NCBI GenBank assembly: GCA_946405135.1
Contig: CAMJGD010000005.1
Coordinates: 1-64,000 of the forward strand
Origin: an uncultured Clostridiaceae bacterium
GTDB taxonomy: Bacteria; Bacillota; Clostridia; Clostridiales; Clostridiaceae
Reading direction: 5' to 3'
Length of the DNA stretch: 64,000 nt
In this document: positions 55,237 to 64,000 of the stretch, piece after piece
Layout: each line of letters begins with the position of its first letter
How positions within the stretch are numbered: the stretch's first letter is position 1
Made by a program: the position numbers and the translations under genes
Notes under the pieces: generated by a model
Told to the model about the DNA's origin: nothing
Database searches by the model: none
What the model saw: the letters and a program-made list of their open reading frames with translations, nothing else

Positions 55237-55806
55237 GCTTTTTTTCTTTTGTACCGAAAATCCAAACTTTCCAAGAGGCTTATTAAATACAGGAAAATAT
55301 TCTCCATGTGAATAACACATTAAGTTTGCCTTTTCAAAGTGAATTTTTCCATTTTTGTCTATAAGATTTTCTTCTACCGAGGAAGATAAAATTTGAGCTA
55401 AAAACAAATCATGGCTCCCTAAAGGTATAATCTGCTTTATTTCACATTCAATATTTATAGGACATTCTTTTAGAGAAGGGGCAGATACTTTTTTACTTTT
55501 TTCTATAGTGAAATCCATAGCCTCTATTTTATTTATATCTCTGCCGGAACGAACTCCACAAAAATCAACCTTCTTAGCCATATCTATGGTAGGAATATTT
55601 ATAACAAAATTTTTGGTAGCTTTAATATATTCATAAGAAAGTCTTTCAGGTCTTATGGCTATAGATACCATAGGAGGTCTAGTGCATGCTATTCCAACCC
55701 AGCCTACAGTAAATACATTACATAGGGAATCTTTATTTGATGAAGTTATAAGCACCACGGGTACAGGATTTAAAAGGGCACTTCCTTTAAATATAGTTTT
55801 AGACAT
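55228..55806 (-). CDS. Flavin reductase family protein
   Basis: A 192-residue split-barrel FMN-binding protein (flavin reductase-like domain). Family marks: LLNPVPVVLITS at the N-terminus, the flavin loop FTVGWVGIACTRPPMVSIAIRP and a FVINIPT strand. Anaerobes use such proteins in electron transfer or as flavoredoxin relatives. Its own ribosome site is AAAGGAG before the ATG at 55806. Monocistronic. Confidence 0.87.
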   Translation of the reverse strand: MSKTIFKGSALLNPVPVVLITSSNKDSLCNVFTVGWVGIACTRPPMVSIAIRPERLSYEYIKATKNFVINIPTIDMAKKVDFCGVRSGRDINKIEAMDFTIEKSKKVSAPSLKECPINIECEIKQIIPLGSHDLFLAQILSSSVEENLIDKNGKIHFEKANLMCYSHGEYFPVFNKPLGKFGFSVQKKKSKK

Positions 55807-55975
55807 TTTGCATTACTCCTTTAATGATTTAAAGTAGTTATATTATATCATAAAACCCAATAAAGTATGAAAAATAGATAAAAAAGCAAAATTATCCTTA
55901 GTTATTGATAGTTTTTTCCTTATTTGATACAATAAAATTAAATTTACAATTATATCAAAGATGAGGATGAGAATT

Positions 55976-56665
55976 ATGAATAATGCTGGAGGAATTGATT
56001 TTAATGAAGTAAAATGCAGCAACTCTATAGCTGTATATTTGAAGGATAAAGTATATGAAGGCATGATAAAATTAATATATAAAGACTGCATTTTGGCAGA
56101 AATTGAATTAGATGATGATTTAGCCCCAGAAGAAAACGAAGAGATTTATATTAATTTATGTATTGATAACAAAGTTTATAAATGTGTTTCTAAAGTTATA
56201 GGAACTAAAGAAGAAAATTATAAAAAGGTATTACTTTTGTCACCTCCTAAGATAATGGACAAAATAGAGAGAAGAAAATACTATAGAATTAATTTGGGCC
56301 TAGGAATCAAATACACCATATTGCCTAAAACCAGATATTATGAAAATCTTTTTGATATACCTAGCAAATTAATAAGTAAGCCTAAAAATGCTATAACCAT
56401 GGATATAAGTGGTGGAGGAGCAAAAATATTATGTTCACAATATGCTGAAGAAGATACTCAAGTTGTAATGTCCATCTTTATGCCTCAAAGATTTGATATA
56501 TTGTGCAGGGTAGTAAGATGTGATATACATAAGGTAAATAGAAAATATAAGATAGCATTAGAGTATAAAAATATGGATGAGGTTACTCGTGATAAGCTTA
56601 TAGAGTTTATATTTGATAAACATTCAAAAGTTTTAGAAAAACAAAAGAGCCTTAAAGAGGATTAA
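55976..56665 (+). CDS. PilZ-domain c-di-GMP receptor, YcgR-like
   Basis: A 229-residue cytoplasmic protein with an N-terminal YcgR-type beta domain (about 1-95) and a C-terminal PilZ domain. The c-di-GMP-binding arginine motif is RRKYYR and the second motif is MDISGGG. It probably slows flagella or modifies surface behaviour when c-di-GMP is high. Start: three in-frame ATGs; ATG 55976 has GAGGATGAG about 8 bases upstream. No flagellar gene is adjacent. Confidence 0.87.
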   Translation: MNNAGGIDFNEVKCSNSIAVYLKDKVYEGMIKLIYKDCILAEIELDDDLAPEENEEIYINLCIDNKVYKCVSKVIGTKEENYKKVLLLSPPKIMDKIERRKYYRINLGLGIKYTILPKTRYYENLFDIPSKLISKPKNAITMDISGGGAKILCSQYAEEDTQVVMSIFMPQRFDILCRVVRCDIHKVNRKYKIALEYKNMDEVTRDKLIEFIFDKHSKVLEKQKSLKED

Positions 56666-56700
56666 AGGTTCACTTATTTGCTAAATGAACCTTTAACCTT
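56662..56700. terminator. Bidirectional terminator between pilZ gene and hypF
   Basis: TTAAAGGTTCA (56662-56672) pairs with TGAACCTTTAA (56685-56695); it overlaps the PilZ gene stop. Confidence 0.85.
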
Positions 56701-56718
56701 TATTGTTGTGTCATTTGA

Positions 56719-59025
56719 TTAAGAATTTTTAAGTATACTATCAGCTGCAATTAGCTGACCTACGCTGATACCTCCATCATTGGTAGGAATTTTATTATTA
56801 AAAAATACTTCAAAACCTAAAGAAGATAAGCGTTCTATACAGGATTCTAATAAAAATCTATTTTGAAACACCCCTCCGCTTAAGGCTACTTTAGATATAA
56901 ATGTATCTTTTTTGAGTTTTAAGCATGCTTCACATATTATGCTAACCATGGTATTATGAAATTTTCTAGATATAATTGAAGGAGAAACTCCTTTTAAGGA
57001 ATCTTTAATTATTCCTTTAATCAAGTTTTCAGTATTTATTATTATAGGATAGTCTTTACAATTTATATTAAAACTATAAAAGTCTTCAAATTCTGGTGCA
57101 TTATATAATAAGTTTTCAAGTTCTATAGAAGCTTGCCCCTCATAGGTTATATTATGAGTAAATCCTATGATAGAAGCTACTGCATCAAATAGTCTTCCTG
57201 CACTGGAAGTGTATATGGAATTTATATTTTTAGATAATATAGTTAAGAGGTTTAAACCTTTGGTTCCGAACTTTTCATCTATAATTTTCAGCATTTCTTT
57301 ATTAGAGTTATTACAGCCATAGCTGTGGTATATATAAGATACAGCCATTCTCCAAGGTTCTTCTATGGATTTATCTCCTCCAGCCATGGGTACATAATTT
57401 ATATGCCCTGCCCTTTCAAAGTCTTTTAATGTAGATATTAAAAATTCTCCACCCCATATATTATTATCTGTACCATATCCAGTTCCATCAAAAGCCACAC
57501 CGATTACTTTATCTTTAATATTATTTTCCATCATACAGCTTACAATATGAGCATGATGATGCTGTACTTTTATAATAGGTAATCCTAAAGATTCTGCATA
57601 ATGAGTAGAATTATATTCAGGGTGCATGTCGCATGCCACATAATCAGCATGAAAATCAAATATATTATTAAAATGTTCTATATTTTTTTTAAAATGATTA
57701 ATAGTTTCAATGTTTTCTAGATCACCATTATGTGAACTTAAGAATATAAAATTTTCTTTTGATATACAAAAAGTGTTTTTCATATTTCCGCCTAAAGCAA
57801 GTATGGATTTACAAGCATTATATTTAATTGGCTCAGGCACGTAACCTCTTGCTCTTCTTATTATAGTTTCATGATTACAGCATATTCTTGATACAGAATC
57901 ATCCACAGGAATGTATATATCTCTATCATGCATGAGAAAAAAGTCTGCTATGTCTTTTAAATTATTAAAAGCAGAATCATTTTTGTATTCTAGAGGCAGA
58001 CCGCTTATATTGGCGCTAGTCATCACTAAAACTTCAATGCTCTCTGTGAATATGAGTCTATGAAGAGGAGTATATGGAAGCATTACTCCTAAATTTATTT
58101 GTGAAGGAGCTAAATTTAAAGGAAGTGAGCATCCACTAATCTTTTTTAGCAATACTATGGGCTTCCTTATTCCACTCATTAATTTTTCTTCATCTTTATT
58201 TATATTGCAGTATTTTTTTACAGTATCTATATCTTTCATCATTACAGCAAAGGGTTTATGAGGTCTTCTTTTCCTTTCTCTTAATAGCTTTATTGCTTCC
58301 TCATTTTTACCATGGCACACTAAATGAAAACCAGTTAAACCTTTTATAGCAAATATGTATCCTTCTTTTAATTTCTGTTTAGTAAAATCAATAATAGCTT
58401 TATTTATATTTTCCTTTTCCAGTGCCACAGGCTTAATAAGGTTACCTTTGTTATCCATAAGAGTTAAACTTGGACCGCACATACTACAAGCATTAGGCTG
58501 TGCGTGGAATCTTCTATTTCTAGGATTTTCATATTCCCTCTTACATTCTAGGCACATTTTAAATTTTTTCATAGTGGTTTTATCTCTATCATAAGGAATA
58601 GACTTTATGATTGAGAATCTAGGACCGCAATTGGTGCAATTTGTAAAGGGGTAATAATAGCGCTTGTTATTTACATTTAATATATCTTCTTCACAGTCTT
58701 TGCAAAGAGATATATCTGGCGAAATCAAAGTTATTCTATTCGATTGCTTTTCACTTTCTTTTATATAGAATCCTTCATGGTGTTCTAAGGCTTTTTCCTT
58801 AATATCTATACTTTCAATTTTTGAAAGGGGAGGTGCTGAATTTTTAAGTTTGCAAATAAATTCATTTAAATTTTTGTTATCACCTTGCAAATCTATATAT
58901 ACTCCCTCAGAATTATTATTTACCCATCCATCTAATTTAAATTCTGAAGCAAGATTATATATAAAGGGCCTAAAGCCAACACCTTGAACTATACCTTTTA
59001 CTGTAATAAAAACTCTCTTTTTCAT
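56719..59025 (-). CDS. hypF: Carbamoyltransferase HypF
   Basis: A 768-residue maturation factor that uses carbamoyl phosphate to make the thiocarbamate on HypE, source of the cyanide ligands of [NiFe] hydrogenase. Domains: acylphosphatase (1-90, VQGVGFRPFIYNLA), two zinc fingers (CKDC...CTNCGPR and CLECKR...CSMCGPS), a YrdC-like domain (about 195-380) and a Kae1-like C-terminal domain (HHHAHIVSCM, FDGTGYGTD). Start: AGGTGA lies 6 bases before ATG 59025; the frame extends to 59058. No other hyp or hydrogenase gene is in view. Confidence 0.93.
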   Translation of the reverse strand: MKKRVFITVKGIVQGVGFRPFIYNLASEFKLDGWVNNNSEGVYIDLQGDNKNLNEFICKLKNSAPPLSKIESIDIKEKALEHHEGFYIKESEKQSNRITLISPDISLCKDCEEDILNVNNKRYYYPFTNCTNCGPRFSIIKSIPYDRDKTTMKKFKMCLECKREYENPRNRRFHAQPNACSMCGPSLTLMDNKGNLIKPVALEKENINKAIIDFTKQKLKEGYIFAIKGLTGFHLVCHGKNEEAIKLLRERKRRPHKPFAVMMKDIDTVKKYCNINKDEEKLMSGIRKPIVLLKKISGCSLPLNLAPSQINLGVMLPYTPLHRLIFTESIEVLVMTSANISGLPLEYKNDSAFNNLKDIADFFLMHDRDIYIPVDDSVSRICCNHETIIRRARGYVPEPIKYNACKSILALGGNMKNTFCISKENFIFLSSHNGDLENIETINHFKKNIEHFNNIFDFHADYVACDMHPEYNSTHYAESLGLPIIKVQHHHAHIVSCMMENNIKDKVIGVAFDGTGYGTDNNIWGGEFLISTLKDFERAGHINYVPMAGGDKSIEEPWRMAVSYIYHSYGCNNSNKEMLKIIDEKFGTKGLNLLTILSKNINSIYTSSAGRLFDAVASIIGFTHNITYEGQASIELENLLYNAPEFEDFYSFNINCKDYPIIINTENLIKGIIKDSLKGVSPSIISRKFHNTMVSIICEACLKLKKDTFISKVALSGGVFQNRFLLESCIERLSSLGFEVFFNNKIPTNDGGISVGQLIAADSILKNS

Positions 59026-59281
59026 AAAAATCACCTGATTCAATTTAAGATTCATCAACTAATTTTATAACATAGTTTGAATTTTGTGAATGGTTAAATT
59101 AAATAAAAAAATGAAATATAAAAATATTCTTACTTATTTGTAACAATATATAATAAGTGATATAATGGTTTGATATATACATATATAAGTTACGATTTTT
59201 TAAAAAATATATAATTATATTTAAATTTTTTAAAAAATGTGAATAATAAAATTTATTTTTTATGAGTGAAAGGGTGATATT

Positions 59282-61297
59282 ATGAACACTAAAGAGAAAA
59301 GAAAGGGTAAATTTACTGGCAAAATTGGTAATAAGCTTTTTTTAACATTTATTTTATTAAGTGTGGTACCAATTTTAGTTTTGGGTTTGGGTTCCTATAA
59401 TAAGTCCTATGATTTATTTGAACAAAAGTTTAAAACTGATTCTATGCAAAATATTGAAGCAGTCAATATAAGTATAGATAATTATTTTCAGGGGATGCAA
59501 AGACAAGTAAGTATGCTGTCTAAGAATATTAATGTGACAGATATAGAGGAAAAACAGGAATATGCTCCTTTTCTTTGCAATTTATTGAAAGAGGTAAAAG
59601 AAAGCAATGAAGATGCTATATCACTATATATGGGTACTGCTTCTAAAAAGATGTACTCATATCCTAAACAGGATAATGGAAAGGACTATGATCCTACTAC
59701 AAGACCATGGTATGAAAAAGCAGTTCAAAATAAAGGTAAAGTTGCAATAAGTGATGTATATGTAGATCCAGCTATTAAAAAAACTATGGTTTCAATTTCT
59801 AAGGCTGTAGAAAAGGATGGTAAATTGGTTGGTGTAGTGGCTATGGATTTGGATTTAGAAAAATTCTCTGATGACCTATCAAATATAAAGGTTGGAGACA
59901 ATGGATATCTGTACATAGCAGATAAAAAAGGTGTAATCATAGCACATAAAGATAAAGATAAAATAGGAAAAGATGAATTAGGTAAGCAGGAATATTGGAA
60001 TAAGATTTCACAAAATAACACTGGATTTGAGGAAATAAATGTAGATAATAAAAAGGTTTACAACACATTTTCTACTAATGGACTAGCTCAATGGAAGGTA
60101 GTGGCTAGTGTAGATAAAAGTGAATTGCTAAAAGATACTAATGTGATAAAGCTATTAACTTTTGTATTTGTTATTGTCTGTTCATTGATTTCAGTTATTG
60201 TTTCAATATGGTTTAGTAAAGGTATATCTAATAATGTAAAAAATTTAAAGAATGCATTTGCTAAAGTATCTCAAGGAGATTTTTCAGAGTATATACATAC
60301 TAAATCTAAAGATGAATTTAAAGAATTAGCAGATAATTTTAATATAATGCAAGATAATGTATCTGCTCTTATTAAAAATGTTGAAGTATCCTCTAAGGAA
60401 GTATTAGAATCTTCTTCAGTTTTGGAGGAAATGAGTAAACAAACTGCAGTAGCTGTAGAACAAGTTTCTTTAACTGTAGAGGAGATATCAAAAGGTACTG
60501 TAGAACAGGCTAAAAACTCTGAAATAGGAGTGAATAATATAAACAGCCTGGCAGAGAAAATAGATAGCATATCGAGTACTACAGGGGAAATAAGTACCAT
60601 ATCCTCTCAAGCTAATGAATTAAGCCATAGAGGATTAGATATGATAGTAGAAATTAATAAAAAATCAGAAGGAACAAAATCGGCTACTTACGAAGTAGGA
60701 AAAATAACTTCTGAAGTTGATAGCAGTACAAAAAAAATAGGTATTATAATAGGAACTATAACTGAGATAACAGAACAGACTAATTTGCTAGCTTTAAATG
60801 CAGCTATAGAAGCAGCAAGAGCAGGAGAAGCAGGAAAGGGATTTTCAGTGGTAGCTGAAGAAATAAGAAAATTGGCAGAAAAATCTAGAGAGTCAGCTAA
60901 AGAAATAGAAAATATATTATCAGAGATACAGTCTAAATCAGGATTAGCTGTAAAATCTGTAGAAAGTACAGAAAAGATAGTAATCAGTCAGCAAGAAGCT
61001 GTGCATAAAGCAGAAGAAATCTTTGATAAAATCTTATCCTCTGTAGAGCTTTTAAATAATAAAATTAAAGTTATAGTATCATCTATAAATGTGGTAGATG
61101 ATTATAAAAAGAATGTAGTAGAAGAAATAACTAATATATCTGCTGTAAGTGAGGAGACTGCGGCCTCTACAGAAGAGGTATCTGCATCTACCCAGGAAAT
61201 AAATGCTAATACAGATTCCTATATGAATTATGCATCAAAACTTAAGGAATTGGCAGAAAAACTAAAATATGAGATAGAAAAATTTAAACTTAAGTAA
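59282..61297 (+). CDS. Methyl-accepting chemotaxis protein with dCache_1 sensor
   Basis: A 671-residue chemoreceptor: TM1 (about 18-38), a double-Cache sensor (40-280), TM2 (about 290-312), HAMP, then the signalling coiled coil with [20 protein letters not shown]. The sensor contains Tyr136, Arg141, Trp143, Tyr144 (YDPTTRPWY), Tyr160 and Asp189, which fits the amino-acid-binding dCache_1AA pattern. An amino acid attractant is therefore likely and suits a proteolytic organism. GAAAGGGTG precedes the ATG. Confidence 0.92.
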   Translation: MNTKEKRKGKFTGKIGNKLFLTFILLSVVPILVLGLGSYNKSYDLFEQKFKTDSMQNIEAVNISIDNYFQGMQRQVSMLSKNINVTDIEEKQEYAPFLCNLLKEVKESNEDAISLYMGTASKKMYSYPKQDNGKDYDPTTRPWYEKAVQNKGKVAISDVYVDPAIKKTMVSISKAVEKDGKLVGVVAMDLDLEKFSDDLSNIKVGDNGYLYIADKKGVIIAHKDKDKIGKDELGKQEYWNKISQNNTGFEEINVDNKKVYNTFSTNGLAQWKVVASVDKSELLKDTNVIKLLTFVFVIVCSLISVIVSIWFSKGISNNVKNLKNAFAKVSQGDFSEYIHTKSKDEFKELADNFNIMQDNVSALIKNVEVSSKEVLESSSVLEEMSKQTAVAVEQVSLTVEEISKGTVEQAKNSEIGVNNINSLAEKIDSISSTTGEISTISSQANELSHRGLDMIVEINKKSEGTKSATYEVGKITSEVDSSTKKIGIIIGTITEITEQTNLLALNAAIEAARAGEAGKGFSVVAEEIRKLAEKSRESAKEIENILSEIQSKSGLAVKSVESTEKIVISQQEAVHKAEEIFDKILSSVELLNNKIKVIVSSINVVDDYKKNVVEEITNISAVSEETAASTEEVSASTQEINANTDSYMNYASKLKELAEKLKYEIEKFKLK

Positions 61298-61314
61298 TTT
61301 AAGTTTAAGTATAT

Positions 61315-61347
61315 AAAAGCAAATCCCAAAAGAGGATTTGCTTTTTG
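61315..61347 (+). terminator. Terminator of the dCache chemoreceptor
   Basis: AAAAGCAAATCC (61315-61326) pairs with GGATTTGCTTTT (61334-61345), then T. Confidence 0.92.
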
Positions 61348-61390
61348 ATTTAAGTGAGACTCCAAATTTTATATTTGGTCAGTCGAACTT

Positions 61391-61426
61391 ACACCTACGT
61401 AATGAAATGGAGTAGGTGTTTCATTT
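61391..61426. repeat. Isolated inverted repeat with interlocking second pair
   Basis: ACACCTAC (61391-61398) pairs with GTAGGTGT (61412-61419). Inside its loop AATGAAA (61401-61407) can pair with TTTCATT (61420-61426) beyond the stem. It lies beyond the chemoreceptor terminator, so it does not belong to that gene. Confidence 0.5.
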
Positions 61427-61537
61427 ATTAAAAAGTATACAGATTTATTTATAAATACCATCTGTTATAGTGATTTATTTTTGCTTCTATTATATAATTA
61501 ATGCTGACTTATAATTTAAAAAAAAGGGGGATAAATT

Positions 61538-62437
61538 TTGAAAGAAAAAAGATTAGCTCATATTTTAGCTATTTTATTAATGGTTATGTGGGGAATTTCC
61601 TATTTAAGTATTAAAGTAGTAGTAAATGAAGTAGAGCCAACCTTATGTGCATTTTATAGGTTCCTAATAGCCTCTATAATTCTCTATGTGCTTTTAAAAG
61701 TTAAATACCCAAAAGAGAAGGTTTTAAAAGAGGATAAACTAAAAATGGCCCTTGGAGGATTATTAGGAGTAGCGGTGTATTTCTTTTTTGAAAATTACTC
61801 TGTAGCTTTTACTTCCGCAGCCAATGTTTCTATACTTATATCTTCTATACCTGTATTTACGCTGATTTCTCAAAGAATAGTTTTTAAAGAAAAGCTTACT
61901 TTATTTAAATTTATAGGAGCTTTATTAAGTGTTATAGGTATAGTAATTGTGGTAGCATCCAAAGATAAGGTCAACTTCTTTTCTTCAGGAACTTTAGGTG
62001 ATCTTATGGCCTTAGGAGCTGCTTTGACTTGGGTACTTTACAATATTGTTACCAGCAAATTTAAAGGAAATTATAAAAGTATTACTATTACTGCTTATCA
62101 GGCTATATGGGGAACTATATTTTTAAGTCCTTCTTTAATTTGGGGAAAGCCTGCCATGCCTTCACCTTTAGCTATAGCCAATATATTATATTTAGCCGTA
62201 TTTTGCTCTTTTATTGCTTATGTGATATACATATACTGTTTAAAAGCATTAGGTGCTACGGTTATAACTACATACATAAACCTTCAACCAATAGTAAGTC
62301 TAATTGCAGCAGCTCTAATTCTTAAGGAACATATAACAATATGGCAGATAATAGGAAGCATAATAATAATAAGCGGGGTATTTTTGGTAAACCTAGATGA
62401 AAAGTTTGATAGAGAAAAATTTAAAGAAAGCATATAA
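61538..62437 (+). CDS. EamA/DMT family transporter
   Basis: A 299-residue membrane protein with ten helices in two EamA repeats (RhaT/YdcZ-like drug/metabolite superfamily). Marks: MWGISYLSIKVVVNEVEPTLCAFYRF at the start and the second-repeat VITTYINLQPIVSLIAA. Probably exports an amino acid or other metabolite. TTG start with AAAAGGGGGA 7 bases upstream; monocistronic. Confidence 0.88.
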   Translation: MKEKRLAHILAILLMVMWGISYLSIKVVVNEVEPTLCAFYRFLIASIILYVLLKVKYPKEKVLKEDKLKMALGGLLGVAVYFFFENYSVAFTSAANVSILISSIPVFTLISQRIVFKEKLTLFKFIGALLSVIGIVIVVASKDKVNFFSSGTLGDLMALGAALTWVLYNIVTSKFKGNYKSITITAYQAIWGTIFLSPSLIWGKPAMPSPLAIANILYLAVFCSFIAYVIYIYCLKALGATVITTYINLQPIVSLIAAALILKEHITIWQIIGSIIIISGVFLVNLDEKFDREKFKESI

Positions 62438-62475
62438 AAAAATTAGGGTATCTATAAAAGATTCCCTAATTTTCT
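62438..62475. terminator. Bidirectional terminator
   Basis: AAATTAGGG-ATC pairs with GAT-CCCTAATTT with small mismatches, between converging genes. Confidence 0.85.
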
Positions 62476-62490
62476 ATATGTGCATTAATT

Positions 62491-63753
62491 TTAATATCTT
62501 CTTCTTTTTCTTTTGGAAGCTTTGCTTATCATAGCTAGTACAAAAATTATTAATGCAATAACAGCTATTGAAATAACTCCAGATAATACATAAGTTAGAG
62601 TATTAGCTTTTACTATATCATTTTTTGATACTGTAGTATATAAATCATAGGATTTAGAGTAATTTCTCTCACTGACTGTTAAAGTACCAGCTTTAGCATT
62701 AGCTTGGAGTTTCCAAGGATTGATATTTTCAGCTTTTACTTTTTTAGTAGTTTCTTTTTTATTTATTTCATTTTCATAATATTCTACGTCTTCTTTTACC
62801 ATAAGAGGTACTTCTATAGTCTTTTCAGGACCAAAGAATTTAAATAATTTATATTTTGCATTAAGAGTTTCTACTTTTGTATCTTTTTTTATAAGAGGTA
62901 CCTTTTTAGCTTCATAACTCCAGTTAATTATTTTTTCCATATCATTAAATACAAAAGTATCATTTAGATCATAAATAGATTTCATAACTACGCCTACCAT
63001 AGGTCTTCCGCTTCTTTCAAATATAGCAACCAGGCATTTTCCTGCAGGAGTTGTATATCCTGTTTTACCTCCGACGCAGCCATCTTTTCCAAGAATTTTA
63101 TTTCTATTTTCCACTATTATTATTGTACCAGCAGAGGTTTTTATGGTATCTTTTTTTGTACCCATTATTTCTTTTACCCAAGGATTTTCGTAAGCGGTTT
63201 TTCCAAGTACTGATAGATCATAAGCTGTGGTATAGTGTTCTTGATCATGCAGCCCATTGGCTGTGACAAAATGTGTGTTTTTTAAATTTAACTTTTTAGC
63301 TTTATCATTCATCATTTTAATGAATGAATCCACATTTCCTCCCACATTGTCTGCTACCATATAAGCACAGTCATTTGCAGAAAAGAGAAGTAAAGCTTTC
63401 ATTACATCATTAGCGCTCATAGTTTCGCCTATCTGCATAGGATGTATGTTAGTGTTTAATGAATATTCAGGCTGCTTTTTTGCACTTTCAGTGTATTTTA
63501 GCGTATCATTTTTTTGCTTATTTTCAGCTAAAAGAATAGCAGTCATAAGTTTTGTAGTACTTGCAGGGTACATTTTTTCATCTGCACTTTTTGCATAGAT
63601 TATTTCTCCCGTTGATAGATCCATAGTTAAGGCTGCTTTACCATTTATATCTGGTAATTTAACTTCGTCGGCTTTTGCTTTAATTAATGTTGGACTTAAC
63701 ACTGTTAGAGAAAGTGCTAAGGCTATTGTAGAAAAAATTTTACTCTTTTTCAA
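62491..63753 (-). CDS. D-alanyl-D-alanine carboxypeptidase (penicillin-binding protein, S11)
   Basis: A 420-residue exported peptidase that trims the terminal D-Ala from peptidoglycan pentapeptides. After a signal peptide (about residues 1-30) the S11 motifs are complete: SXXK at Ser65-Lys68 (STTK), SXN at Ser125-Asn127 and KTG at 230-232. Then comes a beta-rich C-terminal domain and a membrane anchor with a basic tail (KRKRRRY). Start: the frame opens at GTG 63768, but that codon lies inside the AAGGTGGGG ribosome site, so TTG 63753 is preferred. Close to DacF/DacA of Bacillus. Confidence 0.92.
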   Translation of the reverse strand: MKKSKIFSTIALALSLTVLSPTLIKAKADEVKLPDINGKAALTMDLSTGEIIYAKSADEKMYPASTTKLMTAILLAENKQKNDTLKYTESAKKQPEYSLNTNIHPMQIGETMSANDVMKALLLFSANDCAYMVADNVGGNVDSFIKMMNDKAKKLNLKNTHFVTANGLHDQEHYTTAYDLSVLGKTAYENPWVKEIMGTKKDTIKTSAGTIIIVENRNKILGKDGCVGGKTGYTTPAGKCLVAIFERSGRPMVGVVMKSIYDLNDTFVFNDMEKIINWSYEAKKVPLIKKDTKVETLNAKYKLFKFFGPEKTIEVPLMVKEDVEYYENEINKKETTKKVKAENINPWKLQANAKAGTLTVSERNYSKSYDLYTTVSKNDIVKANTLTYVLSGVISIAVIALIIFVLAMISKASKRKRRRY

Positions 63754-63926
63754 AATGTACTTCCCCACCTTTTAATAATTTATTTTTTCATTTATTATAA
63801 AATGTTATAATAAATTTATAAAAATTATGATATAAACAAACTATTTTTAGTATATCATTAAAGGTTTTTTAGGACAACTACCTTATTATTTTTAGATTAT
63901 AATAATGTGTTTGAGGAGCTGATTTT

Positions 63927-64000
63927 TTGACAAGTGATTACGTTAAAAATGTGTTTTTTCATAGAAAGCCTAAGCTTATAGGTGAATACAAAAAGAGCGC
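63927..64000 (+). CDS. Start of a gene cut by the window edge, possibly a Nudix-type CoA pyrophosphatase
   Basis: TTG 63927 opens a frame to the window end (MTSDYVKNVFFHRKPKLIGE...), with GAGGAG at 63913-63918 eight bases upstream. It diverges from the carboxypeptidase. The RKPKLIGEYKK stretch resembles the start of CoA-pyrophosphatase-type Nudix proteins, but the Nudix box would lie beyond the window, so this is a guess. Confidence 0.5.
   Translation, partial: MTSDYVKNVFFHRKPKLIGEYKKS

Noticed and set aside
1..64000. CRISPR array, tRNA, rRNA, insertion sequence or prophage
   Set aside because: No regularly spaced direct repeats, no cloverleaf-like GC-rich segments, and no transposase, integrase or phage structural gene was recognised on either strand.

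Overview
The window is very AT-rich, densely coded on both strands and reads as chromosomal DNA of a mesophilic, low-GC, anaerobic Firmicute, most likely a Clostridium of the botulinum/sporogenes type. This is inferred from base composition, strong AGGAGG-type ribosome sites with frequent TTG and GTG starts, LPXTG proteins, an orphan HypF, an M3 oligoendopeptidase and the CsoR/CopA/CopZ copper operon. There is no rRNA, tRNA, CRISPR array, prophage or complete insertion sequence. It looks like stable core and near-core genome with some lineage-specific inserts.

Layout. 1-6.0 kb: the tail of a gene, a Nudix hydrolase, then a PTS operon (MtlR/BglG-type PRD regulator, EIIA, EIIB, ascorbate-type EIIC, SIS-domain sugar-phosphate protein). 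6.1-11.9 kb: a small membrane protein and a 1603-residue LPXTG-anchored amylopullulanase-like GH13 enzyme. 12.1-18.3 kb: a CHASE3-type chemoreceptor, PssA, a CPBP intramembrane protease and the CbiMQO metal-uptake cluster. 18.6-22.9 kb: an unusual pair made of a UvrD-like ATPase domain fused to a LexA-type autoprotease plus a DEDDh exonuclease, then a 37-residue microprotein, a DUF948/YtxH stress pair and an AraC regulator. 23.2-27.6 kb: a CBS protein, YaaA and the copper operon with a recognisable CsoR operator. 27.7-29.7 kb: a PspA operon with a Ser/Lys-rich secreted protein and a Cys-cluster protein. 30-38 kb: S1-domain protein, 2'-5' RNA ligase-like protein, TPR protein, M3 oligopeptidase, BI-1 protein, a pseudo-receiver regulator and PepD. 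38-45.7 kb: a rhomboid-like protein without catalytic residues, a two-component system, a lipase-like hydrolase, TspO, an amidohydrolase and LrgAB. 45.9-56.7 kb: a VIT/vWA protein, a TPR membrane protein, a 1155-residue LPXTG tandem nucleotidase, a polysaccharide deacetylase, PpaX with a MIF-like tautomerase, a flavin reductase and a PilZ protein. 56.7-64 kb: HypF, a dCache chemoreceptor, an EamA transporter, a D,D-carboxypeptidase and the start of a gene cut by the window edge.

How it works together. Many genes serve the cell surface and nutrient scavenging: starch or glycogen and nucleotide breakdown outside the cell, peptide degradation inside it, sugar PTS uptake, metal uptake and export, and chemotaxis. 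The two large wall-anchored enzymes both have a similar cre-like palindrome in their leaders, suggesting shared catabolite control. Envelope-stress functions are scattered through the window (PspA operon, BI-1, LrgAB, rhomboid-like protein). Most transcription units end in clear intrinsic terminators, several of them bidirectional.

The most unusual content is the UvrD-LexA fusion with its exonuclease. The LexA Ala-Gly cleavage bond and Ser/Lys dyad are preserved with canonical spacing, but the protein has no visible helix-turn-helix, and the ATPase Walker B glutamate is replaced by asparagine. Other outliers are a receiver domain with Glu at the phosphoacceptor site fused to a GGDEF-like remnant, and the PspA operon.
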